From NCBI RefSeq assembly GCF_000327385.1, contig NW_008710950.1, positions 555,167 to 619,166 of the forward strand: a stretch of 64,000 nucleotides of DNA. The letters run 5' to 3'. Source of the DNA: Lottia gigantea. Lineage: Eukaryota > Mollusca > Gastropoda > Lottiidae. Positions 37,141 to 50,500 of the stretch are shown here, one piece after another. Under the pieces are notes generated by a model. That model was not told the origin of the DNA. It did not search any database and saw only the letters and a program-made list of their open reading frames with translations. Position numbers and translations under genes: made by a program. How positions within the stretch are numbered: the stretch's first letter is position 1; each line of letters starts with the position of its first letter.

Positions 37141-40100
37141 CCGGGAGGATGAGGTCGCCACGATCAGTATTTTGAACATATCTGAATCCAAATCCAAATA
37201 TTCAAACCACAAATTGTAAAACATGTATATTTTTCACACATTTATGTGGTATTATTGTGACCACATAAATATTAATTTAAACACATTGATTTAGAACACA
37301 CTAAATCTAAACACTTTGATATAAGCACAGACTACGTTAACCACACAGAACTAGTTCATCATCTATATCTGACTTGTAATCAACAGGAACAATTAAAGCC
37401 AAACGTTGAACGCTTCGCATAACTGTTGTATCCTTGACTCCATTGTACACTTCAGATTTTTCTCCAACTTTATAGTTCTTGTACGTAAGAGTTACTTGAC
37501 GCACTTTACCATCTGCACCAGGAAATACCTCTTTGATTAATCCAAGTCGATATTCTCCACGGAGTGTGTTTTTATCGGCTACAATTACAACATCACCACA
37601 TTGTAGGTTGCGACTAGATGTAGCCCATTTTTGACGTATGACAAGAGTTGGAGCGTACAATTCAATCCATTTCTTCCAGAAATAATCTGTGACGGTTTGT
37701 ACCAAACGATATCTGGAATGGATGGAGCTATGAGGTTGCCAGCCTCCTGGATTTTTGGCAGTGGCTCTACCTAGTAATAGACTGTTTGGTGTAAATACTT
37801 TTATGTCTGCATCTTCACCTAGTGTGGCCCCAATTGGTCTTTCGTTAAGTAAATTAGATACTTCAGTGCAGACTGTGAGAAATTCTGGCACTGAAAGGCG
37901 TTGGTTGTGTACTGCAAAGTTTATAGCTCTTTTGGCACTTTTGACAAGGGATTCAACAGCTCCTTGATGCTGTCTGCAAATCGGCTGAGTGCCATAAGGA
38001 ATGAACTTGTATCATACCCATATACCGCTTCAATATGTACTGCTCTCATGGTTAAGTCTGTGAAGATAACTCCATAAGCTTTTCCACTTGTGCGCTTCTG
38101 AACCTCACCACGAACCAAGTAGGGTCCAAACAAATCAAGCATAACATGATTGAAAGGAGTAGATGGTTTCAAACGTGCTTCAGGTAATAGACCCATTTCT
38201 TGTTTGAGAAGAATTGGTTCTCTTAACTTGCAAAGCTGGCAACTTCTTTTCGAACTTCTGGCAAGTTTATCTCCATGGGGGACCCAGAAATGCTGTCTAA
38301 ATTTAGACAAAGTTGCAGTTCTGCCTCGATGACCGGACTCATGAGCACGTTGCATGAACAGTTTGGTGCCATAATGATTTTTAGGCAGTAGCTTCTGAAG
38401 TTCAGAATCAGCTGTCATAGCATTATACTTCTGCATGCGTTGTCCTACAACCCATATCCCATCCTGGCCTTTGACTGGGTTGAGTCTTGAATAACGACCT
38501 CCTATTCCTGACTTGCAATTGACCTTTTGTAATTCTTCTGTTATAGTGCGCTGTATGTCTTTGACTATGAAGTTCTCTGCTTTTCGTAAGTCCTCTGGTG
38601 TTACATTACTGCGTTGTCCGCCTTTTAAAGACTTGTGTGTGATGATGTTCTTTAGCCTTGCTACGATCCATATGATGATTTTTATTGAACTATAACGATT
38701 ATAGTCAATAAACTGTTGACAAGCAAGTGTTGCTGCTGTTCTACACACTTTCCACTCTCCTGGTAGTGAGATATCTTGTTGTAAACCAAATTTTAATCCC
38801 CATTCTTCTTCCGGTTTATATAAAATTGATGGACCATTCCACCATTCGGATTCATTTCCCAACTGTTTTGGAGTACGACCTCTGGTTAACCAATCTGCTA
38901 TGTTATTGTCACCCGAAATCCAGGCCCAATTTGACATATCACCATTAGAGACAGCTTGGATTTCACCAATTCTAACGCCTTCATAAACTTTGAATCTGGT
39001 ACTGGTTTTGTTGAGCATATTCAAGACTGTTTCTGAGTCAACAAGATGAAGAATTCTTTCAAAGTTAAACCGCATCTCCTTTTGTAACACTACACTTGCT
39101 CTCTTGGAAAGGACTGCACCATTCAATTCCATCTGGGGAGTTGACAATCTGTTGATTGGAGCAATTCTGCATTTGGCCATTATTAACCTTAACCAATGTC
39201 CGCCGTCTTGTAATTTCCACATGATATATGCTGCAAATCCATATGCAACATTACTACCATCACTCAATATAATCAAAGAAGGTTGTCCAACTGCATCTAA
39301 TGGATGTAAACATCTTTGGAACGTTAGTTGTTCTAATTCAAACAAAGTTTTGAAGAAATTTACCCATTTCATTCGTAAATTTTCTGGAAGTTGATCATCC
39401 CATCCAAGTTTTAATTCCCAAGTTTCTCTTAAATATACTTTAGCAAGAAGTGTAAATGGACTGAGTAATCCCAATGAATCATAAATTACCATGACTTGTT
39501 CTAATACCATACGCCTGGTGAGAACAACTGGAATATCCTTTGGTAGATTGGCTTCCAGAAGGTTAGGTCCTGTGCGTTGTCCCTTTTTCATCTTGGAGAA
39601 ATTGAGTGTTACTTGAAATAGCATGATATCTGGAACTGGGTTCCAACCAAGACCAAGTACTCGAAGATTGTCCTTCGTGCCTTTTAGTAACATTTCAACT
39701 TCTTTGGAGTTGGTAGACTCAGATGGATCTCCTGTTACATGCACATTTGACTCTCCACTAAATTGCCAACATTTGATTTTGAAACCACCTTTGTTGAGCA
39801 TCATCTCTGCCTCAGATGTAACCTTTTGAGCATCAGACAAGTTATGGAACGAGTCAATCAGGTCATCTACATAACTGGATTTCTTTAGGAATTCAGCCGC
39901 TCTTGCACTTTCATGATGAAACATATCTGCTGTTTTGTAGATCGCCTCTGTACTAATTGCTGGAGCAGGTGTGTCTCCCATGTTGACTCGTTCAATAACA
40001 TAAATATCAGGCGTTCTATCTGGTTCCAGATCTCTCCACAAGAAACGATGACATTGTTGCTCCAAAGATTCTAAATATATGGAGTTGAACATTTTCTTGA

Positions 40101-43100
40101 TGTCCCCTACTACTGCAACCTCCTCCTCCCTCCATCTTAATGGTAACCCTACCAAGTTGTTAAGATACGCATCTGGTCCTTTAGCGAGACAGCTGTTCAG
40201 AGAGATTCCTTGGTAGATTTGACTAGAATTGAAAACAATTCGAACAGGAGTGGACTGGGACTTCGGATTCGAAACTGCCAAATGACTGATATAAAAAAGT
40301 GGACCCTTCCATGATTCTGCTTCCTTTACTGACAATTTCCTTGCAACCTGCCGATCAACCATATCCTGGATCTGTAGCTTATAAGTAGTAGCCCATTGTG
40401 GATCTTTATTTAATGTACGTTCAGTATTCATTAGGGTGCTGAATGCTGCCTGATAGTTATTTGGTAAAGCAACGGGATCAACTAACCATGGATAACTGGT
40501 GATCCAACATTTCCTTTCTGCATCATATTGAAGATTATCTTGAATAATCCTGAGCTCCTGTTCTTCTTTGAAGGAGAATGTGTGGCCAACTGTTGGACAT
40601 TTTCCACAATGACATGCACCACAACGTGGAGTTGTACCAGTGCACAGCTCTTCGCCTTTAATAAATGTGTCAATATCCTTGTCACTGTTCTTGTTGTAAA
40701 AGGTGTTGACAGCATTCACAGAACTAATGCTGTAAGGTATATCAGAGGGTTGCCCTAAACTTATTGGTGCGTACATTGCTGGTCGATGGCTTGGCGACAC
40801 AAATTCATGATGAGAATACAGATGATGTGTTGAATGATGTGACGCCAAACTCTCCAAACATAATACTGAGGTGTTCACCAGCTTTAGCTACTTCAGTCTT
40901 GGGATGTAGTCCGAAATAGTCACAACCTAGCAAAATATCTACTGTGTTAGACTGCCGTTGAAGTAGATTGGGATCATAATCTGGGAACAACTCGCTCAAA
41001 ATGAGAGTGTCCAGCTTACTGACCGTGCCTGTTATGTTCTCCACACCAAAGGCAACTACTCTTACTTTTTTCCCACTTTGTGTCTGCAACCAAATCTCAT
41101 ATTGTCGAGTGTTATATGACCTCTGTACATTTCCCATGGTAGTGACATCTAACGTAAAGGTGTTTAATTTGCGTGCTTTTATACGATCAGCAGCTCTGTG
41201 GGTGATGTATGTAGTGTTGGAACCTCCATCACAGAAGATAGTGACTACCTTTCCCGTACCTGCTACTGGAACTTGTTGAATGGGGTAGAGTGCTAGACTT
41301 GACGAATCAGTAGCATTTGTGCCTGAGAGAATGCTAGCTTGGTTTACTGAAGTAGTGGTGGGTTTCTCTCTGTTGCGTTTTCTGCAAATCGATGGATGAT
41401 GATTAGATTCATTGCAATGGGAACAAAGTTTTCCATTTGGACATTTCACCCTTTGATGGTCCCCAAAGCAAATGAAACATGCATTGGTTTGCATTAACTT
41501 TTCAACTCTTGCTGGTTGTTCGAGTTTCTGGAATTCTAAACAATCAGCTGTTACATGTGCAATATCACTTCTTTGATGAATTGCACAAGGATAGAAATTC
41601 TTCTGAGGTTTCAGAGCTTTTACTGTGACCTTGGTATGTGGTTCTAGTACGGTAACTGTTGACATGAGATTGTTCTTTACTGTAATCCCTTCTAGCTTTG
41701 TTTTGAGTCTCAGCTAGTCTGGATACGACTTCCCGCTCACGTTCGAGAAACTTCATGAATGGCACAAATGGCTTAACTTTATCAAAAGAACTTAAATCAT
41801 GATATCTTCTAATCCATTCAAATTTTAGATGAGTCGGGAGTAAAGCTGCTGCTTGATCGACGTCTCTCATGGTTAGAGTTGCAAGTTGTCCTAATTCTTC
41901 CAGTTGACTGTAGGCAGCCTCTACTTCATCAATAAGTTCCACTAGGCCTTTAAAGTCATCTTCTTTCACTAGCTTTAACCTTTGTAGACTTTCAAGAGCA
42001 GCTTGGACGCTTGCACTGGAGTTATCATAGTATGCCTCCAATTTATGCCACATGATGTCATACGCTTCTGGTTTGGTAGCAAAGACTGATTTGATACGTT
42101 GAGCAGCTTCACCATGCACTGATCGTTTCAATTCATGGGCCAGAGTAATCCTGTTATAATAAGCTTTCTCTGCCAACTCCCGCCATACAGCTTTAAACTC
42201 TGGCCAATCTTTTCTCTTTCCAGAAAAGGTTGGTAAAGACAATCTTTTAAGTTTAATGTCTGAATTTGAACTGTTATTGGGACTGGTACGTCTTCCAAAT
42301 TCTGAGTTAAAACCAGGTGAACTATATTCGGAATTGTGCACTTGGGGATTAGTATATGTGAAAGTAGATGCCGGAATTGTTCTACCAACATCGTAACTGG
42401 ATGACAATGTGTGAACTGGAGCAGAGAACATAGGTGTTGAAACAGAAACTGAACTTGCCACAGATTGAAATGGTTGACTCGAAGAAATGCCGATTGGTGT
42501 AAGCTTATCTGTTGTTGAATGTTTTAGAAAGAGATACACTTTTCGTTTAATATTGTCAACAGCATCATTTACTTCATAATTTTCTTCTTGTTCTGGTTCA
42601 ATTTGTGAAAAATATGCTCTGTAATTTTTGCATATTTTGATTAATCGTACTGAGAATGGATTCGAGTGCATCACTGTCGAATTGCAATGAGTGTACATCA
42701 GGTTGAGCAGAATCTAAGTTAATCTCTATCCTCCGAAACACACCAAGCTCTCACCATTAACTATTCTATGTTCAGACATTTCTTCAGTTGACACTCTATC
42801 AGAATAATTGTTGTCAACTTCAGTAAAGTCACTATAAGAATTCTCCAATTCTGACATTAAAATTGTTAAAACTTCCATATCAGGACTTCTTTGGCACGAT
42901 GTTATTAGTCTCCTAGCACTGATTGTTACTGTTTGTTTTGCCTTACTTCGTGACTGTTTTAGTGTTTCGATATCCATTGTTGTAGATCAAAAAATTGTCT
43001 TTAAATAGATGCTTCCTGCGACTGGCACAGCTTTCAACTATTTTTCTACAATGTTTTCGAAACGTGATATCTTGATTGGAACACTGGACTGGAACACTGG

Positions 43101-43149
43101 ACTGGTAACAATGGACTGGTAACCCTTCGTCTTAGTGTAAAAGTTTTAC

Positions 43150-44061
43150 TGTATTGGGATGTGATCCCTGGACCGATGTATTCTTTAGAAGGGTAGTTTC
43201 AACTCAAGTTGATCATCAATATTCTTTATTGTTAAACAATCTTCAATCGTAATAAAAAACTTGGTAAAACCTTAAATAAACAAATAAGGTTTTCTTAACA
43301 CATGAAACATATATAAAAGGTATTCAAAAGTTTAAACTAAAATCGTAACTATTCTCTACTGTACTATCTAACAATAAAAAGTCTTACTTACATCAAGACA
43401 CATGAACTATACTAAAAGACTAATGCAATGAAACAAGGGGGAACAAAGGAAATAAAACACAATTTTGTTTTACAAAGGGGTAATTATGGCTTAGACTTAC
43501 ATCTGGATAATACATGAACTAAACAATAAGGTTAATCATATGCAAACTAAACAATAAGGCTAATGCACTGAAACGGGAGAAAATATATACATATAGCAAT
43601 GTCCAAATACAAACAAAGGAAATATAACATGATTTGCCATAAAAAGAATAAAACATTGTGAATAAGACAATAAATGCAAAAGATAAAAAAGTGACACATT
43701 CTACAATAGTTCCATTACATATTAAAATACAAAAACTTACTTTTCCTTTTGAATACGGTCCTAAACTGACTACTATATTTTAAAACAGCACATGTTTGAA
43801 AACTGACTATGGAACTGACTATGGCATCATTCCTCTTAAACTAGGTCAAACTTTCCTTATTTCTGATTGGTGGAACATAAATAGAAACACTAATGCCAAT
43901 AAGAAAACTGGAGTTGTGCACCTTGAATTTAAAGGTACTACAGAAGTAAAACATATAAAATGATAAATAATGTTTTGTTGAGAAAAATAATTGATGTGGC
44001 GAATATAATTAACAATAACTGTTTCATTGTTTATAGTAATGTCCCATATTAATCCAATACA
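43150..44061 (-). repeat. 5' LTR of the BEL/Pao element
   Basis: 912 bp, TG..CA, near-identical to 36231-37140. The 5-bp duplication GTTGT follows at 44062-44066. Confidence 0.9.
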
Positions 44062-44170
44062 GTTGTCTGTCCATTTTTTAATTCTAGTTCAAAATGGCAT
44101 AATTCCTTTCCCATGACATACACTTTCTTATGCATATAAATCAGCCGCAAATTTAAAATAATACAAAACT
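44062..44170 (+). mobile_element. TTGTGTT-palindrome repeat, copy 1, right part
   Basis: Resumes with GTTGTCTGTCCATTTTTTAA and matches 46622-46730 of the sister copy to AATACAAAACT, after which the two diverge. That point is taken as the element's end. Confidence 0.75.
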
Positions 44171-44245
44171 ATTTACCACTGGCGTGGTAAGCGTGGCAAA
44201 TAGTCCGAAGTACCCCTACAGCTATTTACCACGGCGTGGTAACTT
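44171..44245. repeat. Short palindromic repeat TTACCAC..GTGGTAA
   Basis: Two palindromes, ATTTACCACTGGCGTGGTAA and ATTTACCACGGCGTGGTAA, about 45 bp apart. They may be a remnant of a further palindrome-type element; no ends were found. Confidence 0.35.
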
Positions 44246-44513
44246 GTTAAATTAGGCCAATGTCACCATGTTAGTCTATGGAGACAAATTTTACCACGTT
44301 TTTTTCTTTGGTGGATTTCATCTAATTTTTTTTTTGCTACGGGCCATCTCGTATGTTGGATTAAAATGTAAACAAAATATTAGAAAGGAAAGAAACGAAA
44401 TTGAAATTTGTTTGTCCCCGGAAGCCTGACTTTCAACATTTCTTGTGAATGTCTTAAGTAAAGATTTTAGGAAGAAAAATAAAAAGGCATTTCATTTTAT
44501 TAGATATTCATTT

Positions 44514-47500
44514 TCATGCTTTAGCAGTTGTTGTGGTTGCAGCTGCAGATGTAGTAGCTTCCTCAGGTGTAGTTGTTTGAGCTGCAGATGATGTCGTTTC
44601 AGGCACTGAAGAAGTAATTTCTGCAACAGAGGTAGTGGTTTCAGTTACTGACGTAGTAGTGTCAACAACTGACGTAGTAGTTTCAGCTGCAGTAGTGGCA
44701 GTTCCAACAACAGTTGTTGTATCGACCATGGTAGTTGTGGTTTCAGACATTGTAGTGGGTGTTTCTGGGGCGGTTGTTGTAGCCACTACAGTGGTTGTTT
44801 CAATATCACTACCACATGTACCACAGAACACACACAAAACTGGATAATATTAACATTATGTTAAAAACATATCACTTTTATAAATTATTCAATTGTATAA
44901 CAGTCAAAAAGCTCAAAAAGAAAAGTAAACCGTTTTTAGATTTCAATGAATATTAGATTAAAAATTCAATACCTGATATCGGTATATGCAAGGTATAATA
45001 AAGAGAAATATATTAATTAACATACATGGATCAGAGCAATATGGTGATATTCCTGATAGTGGTGCGGTTACAGGCGGTCCTGGCGGAGGTTGAGTTGTCG
45101 GTGGTGGTACTGCAGGGGGTGGTGGTGTTTTCGGCTCAAAACAAATTGAATTGACTGAAATGTTATAACATATATAGGTGATACTTATATTTATATAAGT
45201 AGGATCAGCTAGGTAGGTACCTATAAAGGTCGGACTGGCATCAGTATATAATAGCCTAGCATAGAATCCGAACGGTATGATGATATTACAAAATGAACTA
45301 TATTGCTGAAGCCTCTAAACGAGCCCGACCGACTTCAACCAATTCGTTAGCTTTCATTATCATGTTTAAAGAAATCCAAACCAAAATGTATTCCAAATTT
45401 AAATTATTGTGAAAGGGGATAAACTGGTTGTTTAGACAATTTGGTCACTTTCGTGATAGATGATATTTTTCTACAACCTACCATTGCTAACGTATGAAAT
45501 TATTTAGATTCTTTTTGAAGAAAAATACTTACATTCGCCATCGACACAATAAGTACCTCGTTTTGCTCGTGTTTCTGAAATTAAAAAACAGTTAAACTTC
45601 AGGTTCAATAGTTAGGCCTACTCCTGCTCATTGTTTTTTAAGGTGGACTCAAGACAAAAATCACTTCACTGTCTACATTGAAAATTGTTTTAGTAAAACT
45701 TGATAATAATAAGCAACAATTACAAATTTGTTTCATAATACCATCTGTAAGCGAAGGTGTTGTACGGCCTCCTAATAAACAGTCTAAGTCAATTCCTGCT
45801 GTTAATTGGTGTTCAAATGCCACCAGAACTAAGATAGCTTGGGTGGTTGAACTGGATGATAGAGGCTATCTATAGTCTAAATCTTATTTTTTGTTGGTTG
45901 TACAGCGACACCTGTCGTCATAATCATGACCTTCAAATATATTCGACATGTATTTGGAGAAATGTTTTGCACGATTTGTCGGGCGAAATTTATTATTGAA
46001 CATTTATATTTGAACATTATTTTGATGGTCCAGTTTTGTGTATGACGTTTTGCATTTGATGATAATAGGTTGAGCTACATTTGTATAATTTGTTGATTTT
46101 ATTTGAGGATATTTTCAGTATTTTTTTTTTTTTAGGATAGATTCTATCACCTAAATAATTGGAAAACCGAATGTTTATCAATGAATGTTCATTTTCGGTA
46201 CAAATTATGATTTTTGTATACAAATGTAAATTTTTGATAACAAATGTTGAATTAAGCGTACAAATTAAGAGAAAAGAACTTAGAATTAAGAATTAAGAAA
46301 GAGCAATGAAGAAAATTGAACAAAAAGCCGCCTTCCACACTGAAAAAAAATCTTGTGTTGAAACAACACAAGTTAATACACAAGTGATGTGTCTATATTA
46401 CACAACACAAACTTGTGTTGCTCGGTCTTCAACACAAGTCTTGTGTTAATCAACACAAGACTTGTGTTAAAACTTGTGTGGGAAAAACACACAAACTTGT
46501 GTTAGAATTGAACAAACTTGTGTGTTGTATACCCTCTCTTGTGTGTTGTTTTGAAATGCTAACTTGTGTTGATTTATAACACAAGGGTGTGTTAATATAC
46601 TTGTTGCATACAAATCCTTGTGTTGTCTGTCCATTTTTTAATTCTAGTTCAAAATGGCATAATTCCTTTCCCATGACATACACTTTCTTATGAATATAAA
46701 TCAGCCACAAATTGAAAATAATACAAAACTCAATTGATTCCACCATACTTTATTAAAACAATAACTTTTTAAAATCTACACTGTTTATGAATAATAAATG
46801 CCAGATACTACGGGGTTAATTTATGTCTTGAATATATGTAATCACATAATTCCTTTAAAAATATCTCAAACTGGGAATTTTACTCACTATTTCTATAATG
46901 TATCGATGGCTAAGAGCACAAATCGTATAAGTCCTTTTTTCTTGTTTTGAGATATTCGCATTTTAAAGTTTTAAACAATTCGTACCAGCACATATTTAGA
47001 GATAGATTCACAATATTTTGATAATACAATGCATATGGCATACTGTTATAGTTTCGCAAACAAAATTTTACTGAAATTGTTTTTTGAGGGGGTGGGGACA
47101 CTTAATTGGACATATTCTGATTGTGTACTGAATAATTCGTAAAAACTGTGGACTTATCCCATTTTGTCTGCTCTATAACAGTGAATATTTCATGAAATCA
47201 AAGAGATTTAGTTTTTCATCTTCACCTAGAATTCAAAAAGGATATAGTTTCTGCTTTCTGCGATCAACAAAATTGCTAAATCTCTATCAGAAACAAAAAA
47301 AACAAGACCGAGTAATTCCATTTTTCTTCATTCATTTTATTGTTAACGTTGTAAAAGAGTAGACCATTTTAACAGTCAATTTGCTTATTTTTAAAGGTGA
47401 TAATAATACTATGAAGTAAATGTAACATTTTTATTGCTTAAAGCACAAAAATTGATTAACAGAACATAATAGAACCAACCGAATTAAACAGTTCATCTCA

Positions 47501-50500
47501 CAATAATTGTAATAGTATTGTCAGTCGGTATCATCATCATTATCAGTGACGTTTGTCAACCGTCTTGAAGATGGGAGATCAGAATAAAATTGATAGTAAT
47601 TGGGTGGAATCACTCTTGATGACAGTAAACTCATAAGATCTGATTTCTTGGCATTGGAAATGGGCAACATTTTCGTATATGCTTTCGAAAGATTTATTTT
47701 TGAATTACCCTTTCCTGTATCAAGAGTGAGGAATTCTCTATCACTGATGTTATACTTATAATTGATTATTCCTGGGTTACTTTTGGTAAATCGCATCCAC
47801 TTTATATGCATCCAATTAACTTTGTCTCCAGCTGTGTTTTTCGTCCTGTTTTTCCATGACATGAAATGCCAATTCTTTCATGTTATAAAAGTATGGATGT
47901 TGTACATGGTTAACTATATAAGGCCTTGGATTACGCCTTGCACCCCGAATCGCAGCCACCCATTCACTATCTGTGTATAAAGGCACATGTTTTGTGGCCC
48001 TTTCAATCACAGAGTGCATGGAGTCCACTTCCATATAACTGTGGCCGGATTCCATGAACTTTAAGTCAATGATTTCGAGCGTTTTTAAACTCTGAACTGC
48101 ATAAAGCATGGCTGATGCGACATACTGATTTCGGTTTTGACCTGAACAGGTATCAGAAAATGAAGCAACATGGGTGACGCTATCTGGCAGATTTTGGAAA
48201 TAATGCAAAAGTGATGTGCTTATTTCTGAGGAGCCTCGTTGCCCTTCACACTCATTCCAGAGATAGCACATTCCATCCGAAGAGTGGGCCTCATAAATTG
48301 TAAAATTATACACTGAGAGTTTTCGCTTATAGTAAATTTGTGCGTCTCCAGCATGTGGTAAATTCAGAACGGCCTGTAAATCAAATGATATTGAACGGAA
48401 GGATTTGTCTAATTTGGCTTGTTCTTTGTCATGCCTTTTTTCGTCTAAGGCCTCATTTTCACGCCTTTTATGCTCTTCCCAATCTGATTTAAGACTTTCT
48501 TTATCATCACCTACTGCATTATAATAGCCAGTGCATATGGAACATTGATCCTTTTTGGTCTGAGGAATCTCAAGTTGAAATCATTGAGAAAAACTTCTCT
48601 ATACTTGCTGCTTGAGACTGGATCATTTATCGCCATTCTTGAACAAAAGTCGTTGACATAGAGATCATACATTTTACTGATGGTCAAATCACACTGACGG
48701 TAATGAGCCTTTGTCTGTTTCCGACAGTAGTGGGATTCAACAGGTTCAAAGGATGTGATGTGGGTCTTAACATTTGCGATCCTTTCAGGCTTGATCTTGT
48801 TCCCTGGTGTCTTTGCTGGTGTGCCATCATCGCCAGAAAAATTGCCAGAGGAATCAATGGATGTGATTGCTGTAGTGATTGCTGAATGGCCTATATTTAA
48901 AGTGCTCTGAAAAAACTTTTTACATACTCGATATTCGCTACAGTGTTTCACAAATGAGTATTCACATGATTTGTTCTTCTTGCTTTTGTTATGCCTACTA
49001 CGATGTCGATGGACCTTTAAAACTTTCACACGTTTACATAAAAAATCTTTCTGTCTTGCATTATCAGCCAAAGCATAATATTCACCACAAATGCGTTTTC
49101 TTTCATCTTCATTAAACAACGTACTACACTTGAAACGACAGTTCAGACAGTTTACTGGCTTTGGTCCTTTTTGTGGTACCCGTTTGCCTCGACGGGTTAC
49201 ATATGACTCGCCTTTAACCCTCCTGCGATGTCGAACATTTCGTTGCCATTGAGACGGGTCCCGCTTTCTTTTCCTAGATCTTGGTGTTTCTTGATCACAG
49301 GGGCCAGCTATTGGAACCTCTTGCGGAACAAGATCACTTTGAAATGACACATGTTTTTCATCACTATCGCTATCAGAGGTTTCTGATTCTGGGATGTATG
49401 TCTCATCTGCTCTGTCATCAACATCATCATCTTGACAAGAAAAATCTTCATCTGATTTTGGATCTTCATTTTCATTAATCAGCTTAAGGCTTTCTACAAT
49501 GACTTGATCTACCGATTTTGATTCAACTTCAACTTCATTCTGTATTTCATCAGGCCAGAACTGATCACTCCCAGTGGTACCATCATTTTGTGGAGTATTG
49601 TGAAGAGCTTATCCATGTCTACAATACAGAAAAAGAAATCTCATTGATTTCAGGCTATAACAAGGCTCTTCACATGTGACCTGGGTCATTTCACTTGCGA
49701 CCTGACTTATGCTTATCAAAAAATCACCAGTGTGTATCAACAATGTGCCTTGACTTAAAATTTGATTTAAATTGTATAGAGTAATCGAAGAAGACTTATA
49801 ATGACACAAAAAACACTAACCTTGTTTTTGTTTTCAAATTTAATGCACCAAAAACTTTTTCAACCATGTGCTTTTTGATGCGAAAATGGAATATGTCCAC
49901 CAATAGAAATAAAAAAAGTTAAATATTTTGTGCACAAAGCGTATATGTCCGGACATAATCTATTTGTGCTTTAAGACATCAGACTTGTGGAGATAAACCA
50001 AATGGATTATTGGGATTATCTCCCCTTTTTAAAGGGATAAGGGTCAAACGAATATTATCATAAGATGCAGAATGATTTATTTTATACAATTGTTATAAAA
50101 AGTGAAAAATCACCAAAATGGACTTATACGGTCTGTGCTCTGAGCCATCGGTATGTCTTATATCAAAGAGCATCTTAAAATGACTTGTCGGCATTTTAAC
50201 ATTCAAACGCGGATAATTCTGGACACACATAGATTTGAAGGCTCAAATTTCGACGGTGAACTAAAGTATAAGTAGCCTATGATTGGTCAAAAAGAAATGG
50301 CGTGTGTTGTTTACGTTCTGTTCAAAAAATTCTAAGTGCAGTGCCTTCCTGAAAAATACGAAAGATGATTTGAATTAGTTATGAAGTAAATAAAAGAGGG
50401 GCATAATTGCTTGTTAGCCAATAGATAAATAATATTGTTTGAATAGTCAATTCGCTTCCATAAGTTTTCATCTTGTCAGTTCAGTCATATTATTTTTATT

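Larger units (their letters stand above)
36231..44061 (-). mobile_element. BEL/Pao LTR retrotransposon (fossil, young-looking)
   Basis: About 7.8 kb, minus strand. LTRs at 36231-37140 and 43150-44061 begin TGTATTGGG and end CCAATACA, flanked by the 5-bp duplication GTTGT. Parts in order on the minus strand: a gag-like region (about 41.6-43.0 kb), a CCHC knuckle (CFICFGDHQRVKC) and a retropepsin-like segment (IFCDGGSNTTYI) at about 40.8-41.5 kb, reverse transcriptase with YVDD, RNase H, integrase, and a DUF5641-type C-terminus at about 37.3-40.7 kb. Protease type, RT and DUF5641 place it in BEL/Pao. It has a small number of breaks. By eye the LTRs differ at only a handful of positions, so insertion looks recent. 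Confidence 0.92.

Noticed and set aside
37755-41279. Plus-strand open frames within the BEL/Pao element
   Set aside because: They are shadows of its minus-strand coding regions.
46450-46746. 98-codon minus-strand open frame
   Set aside because: It lies wholly in the TTGTGTT repeat and follows from its composition.
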